The translations under genes and the position numbers were made by a program. Below are positions 1 to 10,241 of a DNA stretch of 64,000 nt, piece by piece. Under the pieces are notes generated by a model. It had not been told where the DNA came from and searched no databases. It saw only the letters and a list, made by a program, of their open reading frames with translations. This stretch comes from Saccharum officinarum (taxonomy: Eukaryota; Streptophyta; Magnoliopsida; Poales; Poaceae), in contig CM036221.1 in NCBI GenBank assembly GCA_020631735.1, positions 10,459,381 through 10,523,380 of the forward strand, written 5' to 3'. The number at the start of each line of letters is the position of its first letter. Positions within the stretch are counted from its first letter, which is position 1.

Positions 1-81
1 TACATGATTGAACATAACTTGAGCCATCTTACACCGAGGTTGTTAAGCCTTACAAACGGTGACCACGGCTCCGATACTACT
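1..81. other. Left-edge flank of the first solo LTR, unassigned
   Basis: Plus frame 1 is open through these 81 bases, but the peptide is too short to recognise. It should be the host sequence into which the following LTR inserted, possibly more of the MULE transposase that resumes after the LTR. The five bases before the LTR (CTACT) do not match the five after it (ACGGG), so continuity across the LTR is not proven. Confidence 0.3.
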
Positions 82-978
82 TGAAAGGTCTTGATAGCTA
101 GAGGGGGGTGAATAGCCTATTAAAATTTTCTACAAAGACAAGTTAAACAAGTTTATCAATAAAACAAATAGCGAGATACGAGTTTTGCTTAGCCTACGGG
201 GTGTTTGCAAGCCACCTAACCAATTCACAATTCTAGTGTATTTGCACTCAACCCACAAGTCAAACTGAGAAGGAAATTACAACTAGCAAGCTACACAAAG
301 AAGCTACTCTAGCAAAGCTAACTAGCTAGCAAAGATAACTAAGAAAGTAATACAAGAGAGAGTTAGGAGGGTATCACCGAGGGGCGAAGAAATGAGCCAA
401 CCAATCAATATGATCAAGAGATGAATACCAAGATAACCGAACACTGGGATCAATCAATCACAATATGAAAGTGATGACACGAAGATTTATCCCGAGGTTC
501 ACGTGCTTGCCGGCACGCTAGTCTCCGTTGTGTCCCTTTTCACCACGTGGTTCGGTGGCTAATCGGTCACACACCGAGCCTCTCAAAAGGTGCCACAAGA
601 ACCTACCAAATGGCAAAAGGTTGCAATGACACGAAGCAATTTACTAATGTTGCCTTTGGCGCTTCGCCGAGGTAGGCACAAACCCCTCACAATCACCGGA
701 GGTGGCCAAGAACAATCACCAACTCTTGCCAACGCCTCCAAGCTGCTCCAAACCATCTAGGTGGCGGCAACCACCAAGAGAAACAAGAATCCCGCAGCAA
801 ATCAACCACCAAGTGCCAACTAGATGCAATCTCACAATGCAAATGCACTTGGATCACTCAATCTCACTTCGAATATGCAAAGAAGTAAGAGAGATGAGTG
901 GGAGGGGAGTTGCTTAGCTCAAAGTGCTCACAAGTATGTCAAATGTTCGAGAGTGAGAGCCTTGAGCCGGCCAACGAG

Positions 979-986
979 TATTTATA
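979..986 (-). promoter_or_regulatory. TATA box of the minus-strand solo LTR
   Basis: TATAAATA on the minus strand sits at the same relative place as in the solo LTR at 43241-45261. It marks the U3/R promoter of the LTR and fixes its orientation. Confidence 0.6.
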
Positions 987-1034
987 GGCGTACCCCTTCG
1001 AATAGAGCCATTAGAAACTTAAACAGCTGAAATC

Positions 1035-1445
1035 GCGCTGACCGGACGCGCTGGTCCAACTGACCGGACACGCCGGTCGCCCAACGGCTAACTCATGAAG
1101 AACCGACTGGACGCGCTGGTCCAAACGACCGGACGTGCTCATCGCGCAGACCGGACACGCTGGAAACGACCGGACGCGCTGGTCCCGAGAATGACCGGAC
1201 GCGCTGGTCGCCTGAGCAGCGCTCAACGAAATAATGACCGGACGCGCTGAAGAAACATGACCGGACGCAACAGTGCCAGCGTCTGGTTACAGTCCAGTAA
1301 GCTCCCTAAATGACCGGACGCGTCCGATCATCAATGACCGGACGCGCCTCGCGTCCGATCATCGAACTGAAAAACGCGCAAACACTGAACACTTGACCGG
1401 ACGCGTCCGGTCATGCAAAGACCGCGTCCGGTTCAGCGTCCGGTC
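1035..1445. repeat. Cluster of GACCGGACGCG-type short repeats
   Basis: About 15 copies of ACCGGACGCG or its complement CGCGTCCGGT are spread through 400 bases of the LTR, spaced irregularly at about 20-35 bases. The same word recurs in every related LTR of the window and inside the large Copia element. Fused as GACCGGACGCGTCCGGTC it is a perfect palindrome. Function unknown; it is a CpG-dense family hallmark. Confidence 0.8.
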
Positions 1446-2025
1446 ACCTCTATGACCTCCGTTCGCCTCCGTTTCTTTTTCGGACTTCCGGCGTAGTGGA
1501 AAATATTCGTTTCAACTTCTCGAAAACGCCTGAATCCCGCCTCGCAAGCTCGGCGGGAGGGAGAGAGGATCCCAAACCCTCTCTACCGCTCAAACTCCAC
1601 CGCCTTCGCAAACGTGCTAACACCACCAAGTGATCTCGTCAAGTGTGAGTGTGTTAGCATTTTCACAATCATTTTTCGAGGTGATATTAGTTCTATCCAA
1701 ATGCATATGATCATGAAATGCACACCTAGAGGCACTTAGGAGTTCAATAGCCACGTCATTCCCCTCTTTATAGTACGGCTATCTATCCTATAATGTAACC
1801 ACACCCACTAGGTGTCTTGGTTACTAAAACACAACCCTTAAGAATATACCTTTGCCTTGATCATATAGGGTTGCGTCCAAATCCAAGTGTGGCCATCATG
1901 ATCACCATGTCCATCTTGCCACCAATCTTGGAATGTACTAATCCTCATATGCTACATACAACTTAGGCATAGGATTAGTACTTAGGCATTGTCACTAATT
2001 ACCAACACCAAACATAGGACTTTCA

Positions 2026-5000
2026 ACGGGACATGCTTGTTTTCTGCGTACGAGCTAGAGGGGGCACAAACCTTGGCGGCGAACGATTTGGTGGGCGAAC
2101 GTACCGTGTCGATCTTGATAAAGTAGAATACAGTTGCAACGTCCCTCAGATCATGCATGCCCCTTGCTCACACATGATCATGTCTTGTTGGCTTAGAGGT
2201 TTTGACCACACAGTTGCACCATACATGTCACCCTTGTATCTCCGTGCTAACACCCTAAATGTTTGGGAGAAGAGCTTCGAGCCGTACCTTGATGAGTCGT
2301 AGTGGCCTCCATATTATGGTGAGGACTACGCACCTTATCCGGACCTAAAGAAGGTAGAGAAGGGAAGGAGGAAGAAGAAGCGACTTAAAGGCGATATGGA
2401 CAATATGAAAGGTTACGGCAACGACATGTATGGTGACAGGGACTTTGACGAAGAACGTGCGCAAAACCTTTGCTTCATTTGCAAGAATCCTGGTCATAAC
2501 GCTAGATTTCATAGGCGGGCGAGACAAGAGGTAGTTTATATTGCTCATCGAATTTCATAGTAAACATACATTTATGATATTCATCTTTAAATTTACTTGG
2601 CTTTGTTTTTTACTAATGTTATTGATTGTATTAATGTTGTTACTTCCATTTTCAAACAGGGAGGTTCAGGGTTGCAAGATGGAGGCGTGGGCACCTCATC
2701 CGCGCTTTAGCCACATTGAGGCGGACTACGACAAGGACCACCGGGCCAAGGCCTTGTCGGAGCAGCAGAGGCCATTGCGTGCGCTTCGTGTTCGCACGCA
2801 CCACCCACACAGCTGGGACGAGCGATACACGACGTACATACGTCGTGTAGGCTTCCTTGAGATCGTTCGGGTCTACAACAGTACACTCCCCACTCTAGAC
2901 CCTGCACTTCTTACTGCGTTTGTTGATAGGTAACATTGCATTTTGCGTTAATTGACTTTCTTTCGTAAAATTGTGCCGTCAACTTGGCTATAACTAGAAC
3001 CTTGTAATGATGCAGGTGGAGGCCGGAGATGCACACCTTCCACACACCTTGTGGGGAATTTACTATCACAATGCAGGATGTGAATATGATATTGTGTCTG
3101 AGTTTGTCTGGTCATCCGGTGACTAGGGTCGTCGACGAGTCTACTTGGGTAGACTTGGTGGAGCAGTTCTGTGGTAGGAGGCCATCGGATGCTGAAGTTA
3201 AAGGCACAAAGTAAGTTCATATTTGCGTCCCATTGAAATCACTAATACAACAATTTCAGATACATTAATTTTTATAGAATAATGCTTTACTTATAATTGC
3301 AGGAAGACCTCAGGAGTGTCGACGTCATGGATAACCCAGAACTTTGGTGCAGGGCCACTGATTGGTACTCCAGATCATGAGGTCAAGATGTATGCAAAGG
3401 TGTGGTTGTGGCACTTCTTGGGCGCTTTCCTGTTCCCCGACTCCTCAGGCGACAACATCAGCTGTATTTTCCTAAGGATCCTTATGCAGCCACTAGAGAA
3501 CATTGCAACCTATAGCTGGGGTACCACGATCCTTGCTTAGACATACCGTCAGCTTTGTAACGCCTGTCGTCGCTAGTCGCCCAATGCCAACCTAGGTGGC
3601 TGCTCGTACCTACTTCAAGTCTAGATTTAGGAGCGTTTTCCGGTTGGGAGGCCTACTAAACCTCCACGTTTGCCTGTGAGTGCATTGGCTACTTTGATTT
3701 CTTCATAACACTTAAGAGATTTGTGACACCATGTTTGTGTTAATTGCAGGTTTGGCAGCATGAAGACGTTCGACCCACCACCCTTTTTGTCTGGAAAGAC
3801 GCTAAGGTAGTCAGGGGTGAGCTGGATAGGACGTACATGCAGTACATGGACGTGCTAGACGTGTTGACACACAACTTCGTAAGTTCAATCCATATTTCGT
3901 ACTAAAGGCACTATCAATGCAATTGATCTGGAAATACTAAATTAAGTTTGTTAATTTGCAGGTAACATGGACACCGTGGTCTAGGTGGGAGCTAGAGGAC
4001 TACCTTAGTCCGCGCTGCGAGGAGGAGGGGGACGAGTGGCTTTACGAAGGGCCACTTATCTTCTTCCACGTGGTCGAGATGCACTACCCTTGCAGGGTTT
4101 ACAGACAGTTCGGGAGGTTACAGGGAATTCCACCGTTGTACTCCACCAACGCTGAGCTACATGGGTACGATGCCACTTTGTTTGTTCTACTTAAGTGCCT
4201 CATTGCTAATGCAATCTGTCATTGCAGGATCGATCGAAGGTTTCGGACCACGCAAAAGGATTGGGCGGTCAAGCACGAAGCACATTTGCTTAATTGGTAT
4301 CACATGCATGTTCCCTACCTCAATGAACTACCACAGCACCACCTGACAAGATGGATGGAGTACCTACAATGGCTGTAGCGGAGTACGAGGACTCATCTCA
4401 TGGTCCTGTACACCAACAAGCCTGTAGATGAGGGCGGCAAGGATGACATCGCCGATGCGTTCGACGAGGCGCAAAGGGTGGAAACACAACTTCTGAGGGG
4501 CCCTCTAAATAGATACGTGGTAAGTACCTTGGACTTGCATCTTCAATCGAGGTCAGGGTTTTGCAATCCATTTAAAATGATCGAAGTAACCTTGTGTGTG
4601 ATGTTGTAGGCACAACAGTTGTCAAACTACTCCGAGGAAGCTTCCAGGCAACTTTTCCGGACTAGGGACGACAAGAACAACCCTCTTCGCAGCTTTGTCA
4701 AGGTACTTTTGACAACAACATTCATTACTACAACTCAATTACCTTCAAAATTCACGCTTAATAATGCATGTTGTCATCTTAACCTGTAGAGAATGAAAAA
4801 GGGCTGCAAGAAGTTGGCTCAGAAGTTGAGCTGTGCAAACACGATGTTGGAGGCACCGTACAACCTCACATGGTCTAGGAGCCAGACGATGTCCACCGCA
4901 GCTGCTTCAGCTAGCGACACGAGGGCTGCGTCCTCCTCTGTACGTACCCCGCAGAACAGAGGGAAGGGTTCAGTGGATGAGGACGATGTGGACAAGGAAC

Positions 5001-5380
5001 TTCAGTACGACACGACAAGTGGCAATGGCGACGATGACGACAATGACGTACACCAGTGGGAGTACACTGGTCACGAGGAGATGGGTCCCTTACAGCTACA
5101 CGGTGCTCCTATTGGTACACAGGGGGTGGAGTACACACAGCAGGAGAACTACACATAGGCCGAGCAACAGGTGCCTATGCTTTGCTTTTTCTTTACTTCA
5201 ATTGTTCGTAGCTAAACAATTAGAGTAGCTCATTAGGGTGCTTGCTTGCAGGGTACTACCTCCACGCAGCAGTTCGAGCATGTAGATAGGTGGCAGTGCG
5301 AGAGGCAGCAATAGGACCGCACAGACATGGGCTAGAGAAGCAATGTGGTACCTACGAATTCGAGGAGGCAGCGAAAACCG
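2026..5380 (+). pseudogene. MULE transposase C-terminus joined to a plant mobile domain (PMD) gene
   Basis: The first exon (to about 2530) encodes a SWIM-type zinc finger (CNVPQ-MHAPCSH, near 2136-2170) followed by a basic tail and a degenerate CxxC zinc knuckle near 2480, as at the C-terminus of MuDR-type transposases. Later exons, separated by GT-AG introns (about 2531-2660, 2933-3016, 3211-3302, 3679-3749, 3879-3960), encode PMD hallmarks: RRVGFLEIVRV, WRPEMHTFHTPCGEF, VVRGELDRTYMQYMD, VEMHYPCRVYRQFGRLQGIP. A Ser/Asp-rich tail ends near 5380. In-frame stops are all TAG: 2300, 3538, 3574, 3622, 3628, 4376, 5156, 5312 and 5333, mostly where the family has Gln or Trp. No clear frameshift was seen, so the gene looks inactivated by transitions. 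The N-terminal DDE domain is not in view. Confidence 0.75.
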
Positions 5381-5680
5381 TGAAACCCCTACACCCCTGG
5401 CAATTACTAGAAGAGTCATGTTTAGCAGGCGGCGGACACCTATTATCTTAGTTATGTAGTGCTAGAACATTTAAATTATCTGCAGGTGTAGCAGCAGTAC
5501 CTTGATCTTAAAACTAATGTACTTGGTTATTTTGATTGGACTAATGTAGTTGGTAACACTCGTCTAATCCTTGGCATAAACGCATTACTTCGTGCCATGG
5601 CTACCATATAACTTGCTGCAATTGACTCAACATGGCATGTCCACATTTGTCACGCGTTGCAAACGCGAAAATTAGGCAGA

Positions 5681-5808
5681 GTTTCTATGTTCCAGCAGAT
5701 TCAGGGACACCCCACCATGGCTGGGGGCGGGTTAGGGGTACCCCGCCATACCCCTAACCCGCCCCCAGCCATGGCGGGGTGTCCCTGAATCTACTGGAAC
5801 GTAGAAAC
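5681..5808. repeat. Near-perfect palindrome, 60-bp arms, 8-bp loop
   Basis: Bases 5681-5740 and 5749-5808 are inverse complements with three mismatches by my reading. The loop is CCCCGCCA. The arms are GC-rich in the inner half (TGGGGGCGGGTTAGGGGTA). It lies between the 3' ends of the convergent PMD and GRF genes, so read-through from either side would make a long hairpin RNA. Related ATGGCGGGGTA words recur at 8280-8460 near the start of the GRF gene. It may be a shared terminator, a hairpin siRNA source, or simply an inverted duplication. Confidence 0.9.
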
Positions 5809-5967
5809 TGCACTGATAAACTACACAAAACAACAATTTTAGTGAGTGGAGTAACACATGGACAACTACACATGGAACGAATGAAGATGTGAGAATGCAA
5901 ATTATTACAATGACAAGTTTCAAAGTACAACACTCTCATCCCTAAGCCACTGACAAACACTACTACG

Positions 5968-7893
5968 TCAATCAAACTGTGTGCACCACTGCGTAAGCAA
6001 CTCGTCCTCGGACTCCAAATCCTCCACTACAACCTCCTTACCCATGCTCGCCTCCACTGCCTTGGCCTGAGAGGCCTGTCGCCGGTAGTAAGCCGCCTCC
6101 ACCTCTTTCACGGCCTGAGAGTACAACTCGGCCTCTTCCTCGGTCATGTCTGTTGGCCCCCATGCGTCGAATAGCGGTGTCTTCTGGCTGTGGTATGCAG
6201 CCTGACCCTCCTCTAAGTCCCTGACAGGCCCAGTGACAAATGCATCACCATCCTCCTCGGGCATCGGTCCTAACTCCTCTGCAAGACGGAGTAGCTCGGC
6301 TATCCTTTCCATGTCGTAGGCATCCTCGTCCTGAGGGTAGCCCAATTCCTCGGCTAGACGAATGAGCTCGCCTATCCTCCCAGTGTCGTCGTCTTCCTCT
6401 AGCTCGGCCTCCTCTTCAACCACAATCGGATGGCTTGCGGTGCCACCAACTCCAGCATCCCGCTCTAGTGTCCTCTTCTCCGTGTATCTAGCACGAGCCA
6501 CATCTGCTTACCAGTTGCCGATGCATCCAATCTCTGCAAGTACAAAATGCAAACAATTAGCATGATGTTTGCAAGGACTTTATTGCCAGTGAAACAAAGA
6601 AGTTTGACTTTCAAAAACACAATGACTCACTCGCACATAATGAGGCAATAGTATCATTCAAGCCTTGCATCTCTGCTCTCTCAGCCTCCTCCACAACCTT
6701 CCTTGCATCCTCTTCAGCCTTCCTTGCCTAGTACTCCTCTACCTCCTTTTTCCTCTTCTCGTACCACTTCTTCCACGCAATACTCTCCGGGTTACGAACA
6801 CGCATCTCTTGGGCCCGTTGAAGCATTTCTTCTTATGGTTCTTCACGAAATCGGTGACATAGTTTGTAGGATATCCTCTCATCTTGCAAAGTGCTACTCT
6901 TATCTTATACTCATCCTTGAACTTAAACACATCATCATATGATTCCCATTTGCATTTCTGAGTGCTCTATTACAACAAATATATGAATACAAAGTTAGCG
7001 TACCAAAACAAACAAAATAAAACATTAGCACTAAGTGTCAACAGTTCTAGCAAACCTCGTCTTAATCGATCATGTGGCCACAGAAGTGGCCAATCCCAAG
7101 ACCTGAAGGGACTAGGCCGTAGCTAGCTTCGACACCACATTTGCACATCACAGGAGGCGCAATAGACCTCCTCTTCTTCTTCCACTCTGGCACCTCCTCC
7201 TTCTCCAGCTCCGGCCAATGGCTCTTTGGACCATAGACCCACTCCACGAAATGATACTTTGGAAAATCATGATCCTACAAAATCAAAACATTAAAACACA
7301 CATATAGGACATGATATTTCAAGGTTAACTCAAACCTTACTTCACGCCATAGAGGACAAATGAACTCTTGTTCACTGTGTGGGTTTATCACGGCTTGCTC
7401 TCCGCAATGGCACTTCGGTGGATCCTCGAGACGTTGTGCCGATGCTACGGCCTTATCTTCCTCCATCATAGGAGGAGGGTTAGGAGGGGGCGGAACCCAG
7501 CGAGTAAACACCTCATGCTTGCAATGATCAATGTCAGGGTAGAGAAGGAGAATCCTTGGGTCAAACTTGTCCGGACCGTCGATCCATTGGAAGAAAAAGC
7601 ACCGGAAGTAGGGCTACAAAAAAGTTTCAATTATCTCATCGCGAATACAACATCATAAACCAATAAGAAAAACAGAGGGCACAATTACTTATGCTACAAC
7701 TATAACATGTGTAGAAGCAACGTGTCGCAGTATCCAGATGTCTCGACTGGCCCACGTGCGCCGGATGACCACAGTCACAGTTAGGAAAAGGTTCCTCGGG
7801 AGGCACGGGTGCATCCTTGCAAGACACGTCAGGGTACATCTCTCTAGGACGACCCTTTTTCCTCCAAATCGACTCACGATACGAGTCCTCCAT
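5968..7893 (-). pseudogene. GRF-type zinc-finger, coiled-coil gene of the MULE, multi-exon, broken
   Basis: Minus strand, first ATG at 7893. Exon 1 (to about 7700) and exon 2 (about 7612-7339) together give a GRF zinc finger: CDCGHPAHVGQS, CFYTC, then CFFFQWIDG. Exon 2 ends in a second half-finger (CHCGEQA). Exon 3 (about 7271-7060) has another CKCG...CGHMID module and a Lys/Glu-rich stretch. Exon 4 (about 6966-6635) is basic and coiled-coil-like, and exon 5 (about 6541-5968) is very acidic (EEEAELEEDDD) and ends TQFD-stop. In-frame stops near 6509, 6730 and 7060, each plausibly from a Gln codon, mark it as a fossil. GRF fingers bind single-stranded nucleic acid in known proteins; a role in transposition is inference. 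Confidence 0.6.
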
Positions 7894-8269
7894 CTAAAAA
7901 CACGAAATTATTTCAACACAAATCACATATCACTTATAATTCTTATAATTCAAAAATAATCCACAATATTAATATGATTAAAACTAATATAACTTTACTA
8001 ACTAAATTAACCAAACATACTATAACTAAGCAAACTAACATGACTAAACTATAGAAACAGAAAGTAAATAAGAAATTTTACCTTCCTTATACGAGGGGTG
8101 GCCGGGACAAGGACCGACGATGGGCGGCAGGCGCCGAGGAGGGGCACTAGGGGGAGGGGCGCCAGAGAGGGGCGCTGGGGGGAGGGGAGCTCCGGCGCTG
8201 GGGCGAAGAGGGGCGCTACGGGGTATGAAATGAAAGGAAAGACAGAAACAAGAAGGGCCCGGCCGTTTA

Positions 8270-8465
8270 AATGGCCATGGCCGTACCCTGCCATGATGCG
8301 TGGCGGGGTAGGGGAACCCGCCATGATGCATGGTGGGGTACGCCTTTCCATGTTCCCTAGCCATGTCAGCAGGCACCCCTGGCTGCAGGCCACGTGGCAG
8401 CTGGACCCCGTCACCATGCATGGCGGGGTACAATTCAATTGCCCCGCCATGCATAGTGGTGGGGC
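8270..8465. repeat. Inverted and direct copies of an ATGCATGGCGGGGTA-like word
   Basis: Five or so variants of CCATGATGCRTGGYGGGGTA occur in both orientations, including a compact inverted pair (GCATGGCGGGGTA / TGCCCCGCCATGC) around 8418-8450. They share the ATGGCGGGGT core with the palindrome at 5681-5808. This lies just upstream of the GRF gene and may be subterminal repeat sequence of the MULE. Confidence 0.55.
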
Positions 8466-8611
8466 CAAACGGACTAGTTTTGAAAATATTTTCAAATACG
8501 GGTCAGATCCAAAATATGTTTCAAATTTGGGCTAAAAATAAAAAAATTCGAGATAGAGTAGGCCATGGGCGTGTCCGTGCGCGTGCATGGAGTTTGCTGT
8601 TTTTTTCCGGC

Positions 8612-10188
8612 TGAAAGCATCTAGGCCCTGGGAGTTGGTTTCGGCAATTGATGACAACGCATTATTACTATGACTAACGTGTGTTTTGCAGAAACTCTGT
8701 TAAGTTAGGTCATGGGATTGATAACTGCTTTGGGCACTATAGAATTCATGCCCCTTGATGGAAATCGTTTTGGTTTTCGAAGGATCAATGACAAGATTAA
8801 GGACGGTTAGTTCTGGATGTCAAGGTGTTGAGTTACATCCAGAATAGTCATTAGGATCTTCACTTTTTTCCTTTGGCCGTACTATAAAGGGGTGCATGAG
8901 CGAGTAGCTTGACCTAGGTGAGTCTTTTGTTTAGGTGTGGTGCACACTTGTCTAACTTAGCACTAGGTAGCTCAGGAAAAGCTCAAAGTTTAGTTGGAAG
9001 CAACTTGGTTCAAGTTGTGTCGCGTTTCGAAGTTGTTTGAGCTGTTTACCCTTGACCGGACACGTCCGGTCAGTACTAACAGTCACTGCATTTTCAACCT
9101 GGTTGACCAGACGCGGTACCTGCGAGGACCGGACGCGTTGATCAGTCTGACACGTGTTTGAGAGGGTAAAAGTATAATCGGACGCGACTGGAAAATGATC
9201 GGACGCGTCCGGTCACGTTCCAGTAAGGTACTTAGCTGACCTGACGTGTCCGGTCATCACTGATCGGACACGGTCGAGCGTCAGGTTAAAGTACAGTAAG
9301 GTTCTTGCATGATTGGACGCGTCCGGTCACCCCTGATCGGTGCGTCCGGTCACTCAGCGGTATCATTCGGGTTTTCGACCATTACACACGACCGGCGCGT
9401 CCGGTCATGTCGACCGGCGCGTCCGGTCAGTGCGTGTTTTGCTGAGTTAGCTGGTAACGGTTGGATTTGACTATGGGGTGTATAAATACATCCCCTCCAC
9501 CTCTTTTAGAGGTCTCTTGCTCATTTGTTCAGCTGAGAAATACCTTACAAGTGCAAGGGAGTGCAAGATCCCTAGTGAGGGTAGTGATTTGAGAATCAAA
9601 GTTTGAGATCCCTCATTAGTGATTAGAGAGTAGCAAGTGTGCATCCATCTTCTCTTTAGGCTCGTTGTGGTCAAGTGAGAGTTCTAGCTTGTTACTCTTG
9701 GTGATCGCCATCACCTAGACGGTTTGGTGGTGATTGGGAGTTTGGTGATCATTCGGCGAGCTTGTGGATGACCCAACTCATGTTGTGAGCGGTTTTGGGT
9801 GATTCACCGCGACGGAGTGTCAAAGAATCAGCCCGTAGAGAGCACTTGATCCTTGCGCGGATCAAAGGGGAGCTACATCCTTGCGCGGGTGCTCCAACGA
9901 GGACTAGTGGGGAGTGGCGACTCTCCGACACCTCGGGAAACATCGCCGTGTTCCTCACCCTTACTTTCAAACATTTACTTTCGAGTATTACTTTCATTGT
10001 TTGTTTACTTTCCTAGAATTGCCTTGCTAGACTAGGGTTGGAACTTAGGGTATAAAACTTTTACCGGTAGAATCACAAGGAACACTAGTAGACACTAGGG
10101 GTGAAGTTTGGCTTATAGGGTTTAATTCTTGCAATTAATTTTTAGAAAAGCCCAATTCACCCCTTTCTTGGGCATCTTGATCCTTTCA
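8612..10188 (+). repeat. 5' LTR of the Copia element
   Basis: This 1577-bp repeat matches 38178-39775. Its first half is rich in GACCGGACGCG-type words. The second half contains a TATA box and an R/U5 region. A 21-base difference near 9060 against the 3' LTR is one extra repeat unit in the 3' copy. Confidence 0.93.
9481..9488 (+). promoter_or_regulatory. TATA box of the Copia 5' LTR
   Basis: TATAAATA follows the repeat-rich U3 and is conserved at 39069-39076 in the 3' LTR, so transcription of the genomic RNA should start about 30 bases downstream. Confidence 0.7.
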
Positions 10189-10190
10189 AT

Positions 10191-10206
10191 TGGTATCGAA
10201 GCCGAG
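10191..10206 (+). other. Primer binding site, initiator Met-tRNA-like
   Basis: TGGTATCGAAGCC begins two bases after the 5' LTR. It is close to the common plant primer site TGGTATCAGAGC, which is complementary to initiator methionine tRNA. Confidence 0.7.
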
Positions 10207-10241
10207 TTGCTCCTTATTTAGGCTTCACCGCCTAGAGCAAG

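Larger units (their letters stand above)
82..2025 (-). mobile_element. Solo LTR, SIRE/Maximus-like Copia family (minus strand)
   Basis: The 1.94-kb unit starts TGAAAGGTC and ends GGACTTTCA, a TG...CA pair with inverted terminal bases. Read on the minus strand it resembles the solo LTR at 43241-45261: similar opening (TGAAAGTCC...), GACCGGACGCG-type repeats, and a TATA box followed by a CTCGTTGGCCGGCTC-like stretch. No gag or pol lies next to it, so it is a solo LTR. No matching 5-bp target duplication is present, so it may come from recombination between two elements or have lost a flank. Confidence 0.7.
2026..8480. mobile_element. Decayed Mutator-like (MULE) transposon carrying PMD and GRF genes
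   Basis: The segment holds a plus-strand transposase C-terminus continuing into a plant mobile domain gene, and a convergent minus-strand GRF zinc-finger gene, with a long palindrome between them. MULEs carrying PMD are known in plants. That the GRF gene belongs to the same element is inferred from the arrangement. I cannot see terminal inverted repeats: the left end is beyond the solo LTR and window edge, and the right end is unclear before the Copia insertion at 8612. Confidence 0.55.

Noticed and set aside
82..2025. Intact LTR element at the left edge
   Set aside because: The sequence after 2025 is MULE coding sequence, not a primer site or gag, and no partner LTR is present.
8044..8535. 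Overlapping 130-150-codon ORFs on both strands
   Set aside because: They follow the ATGGCGGGGTA repeats and GC-rich composition; none resembles a family.
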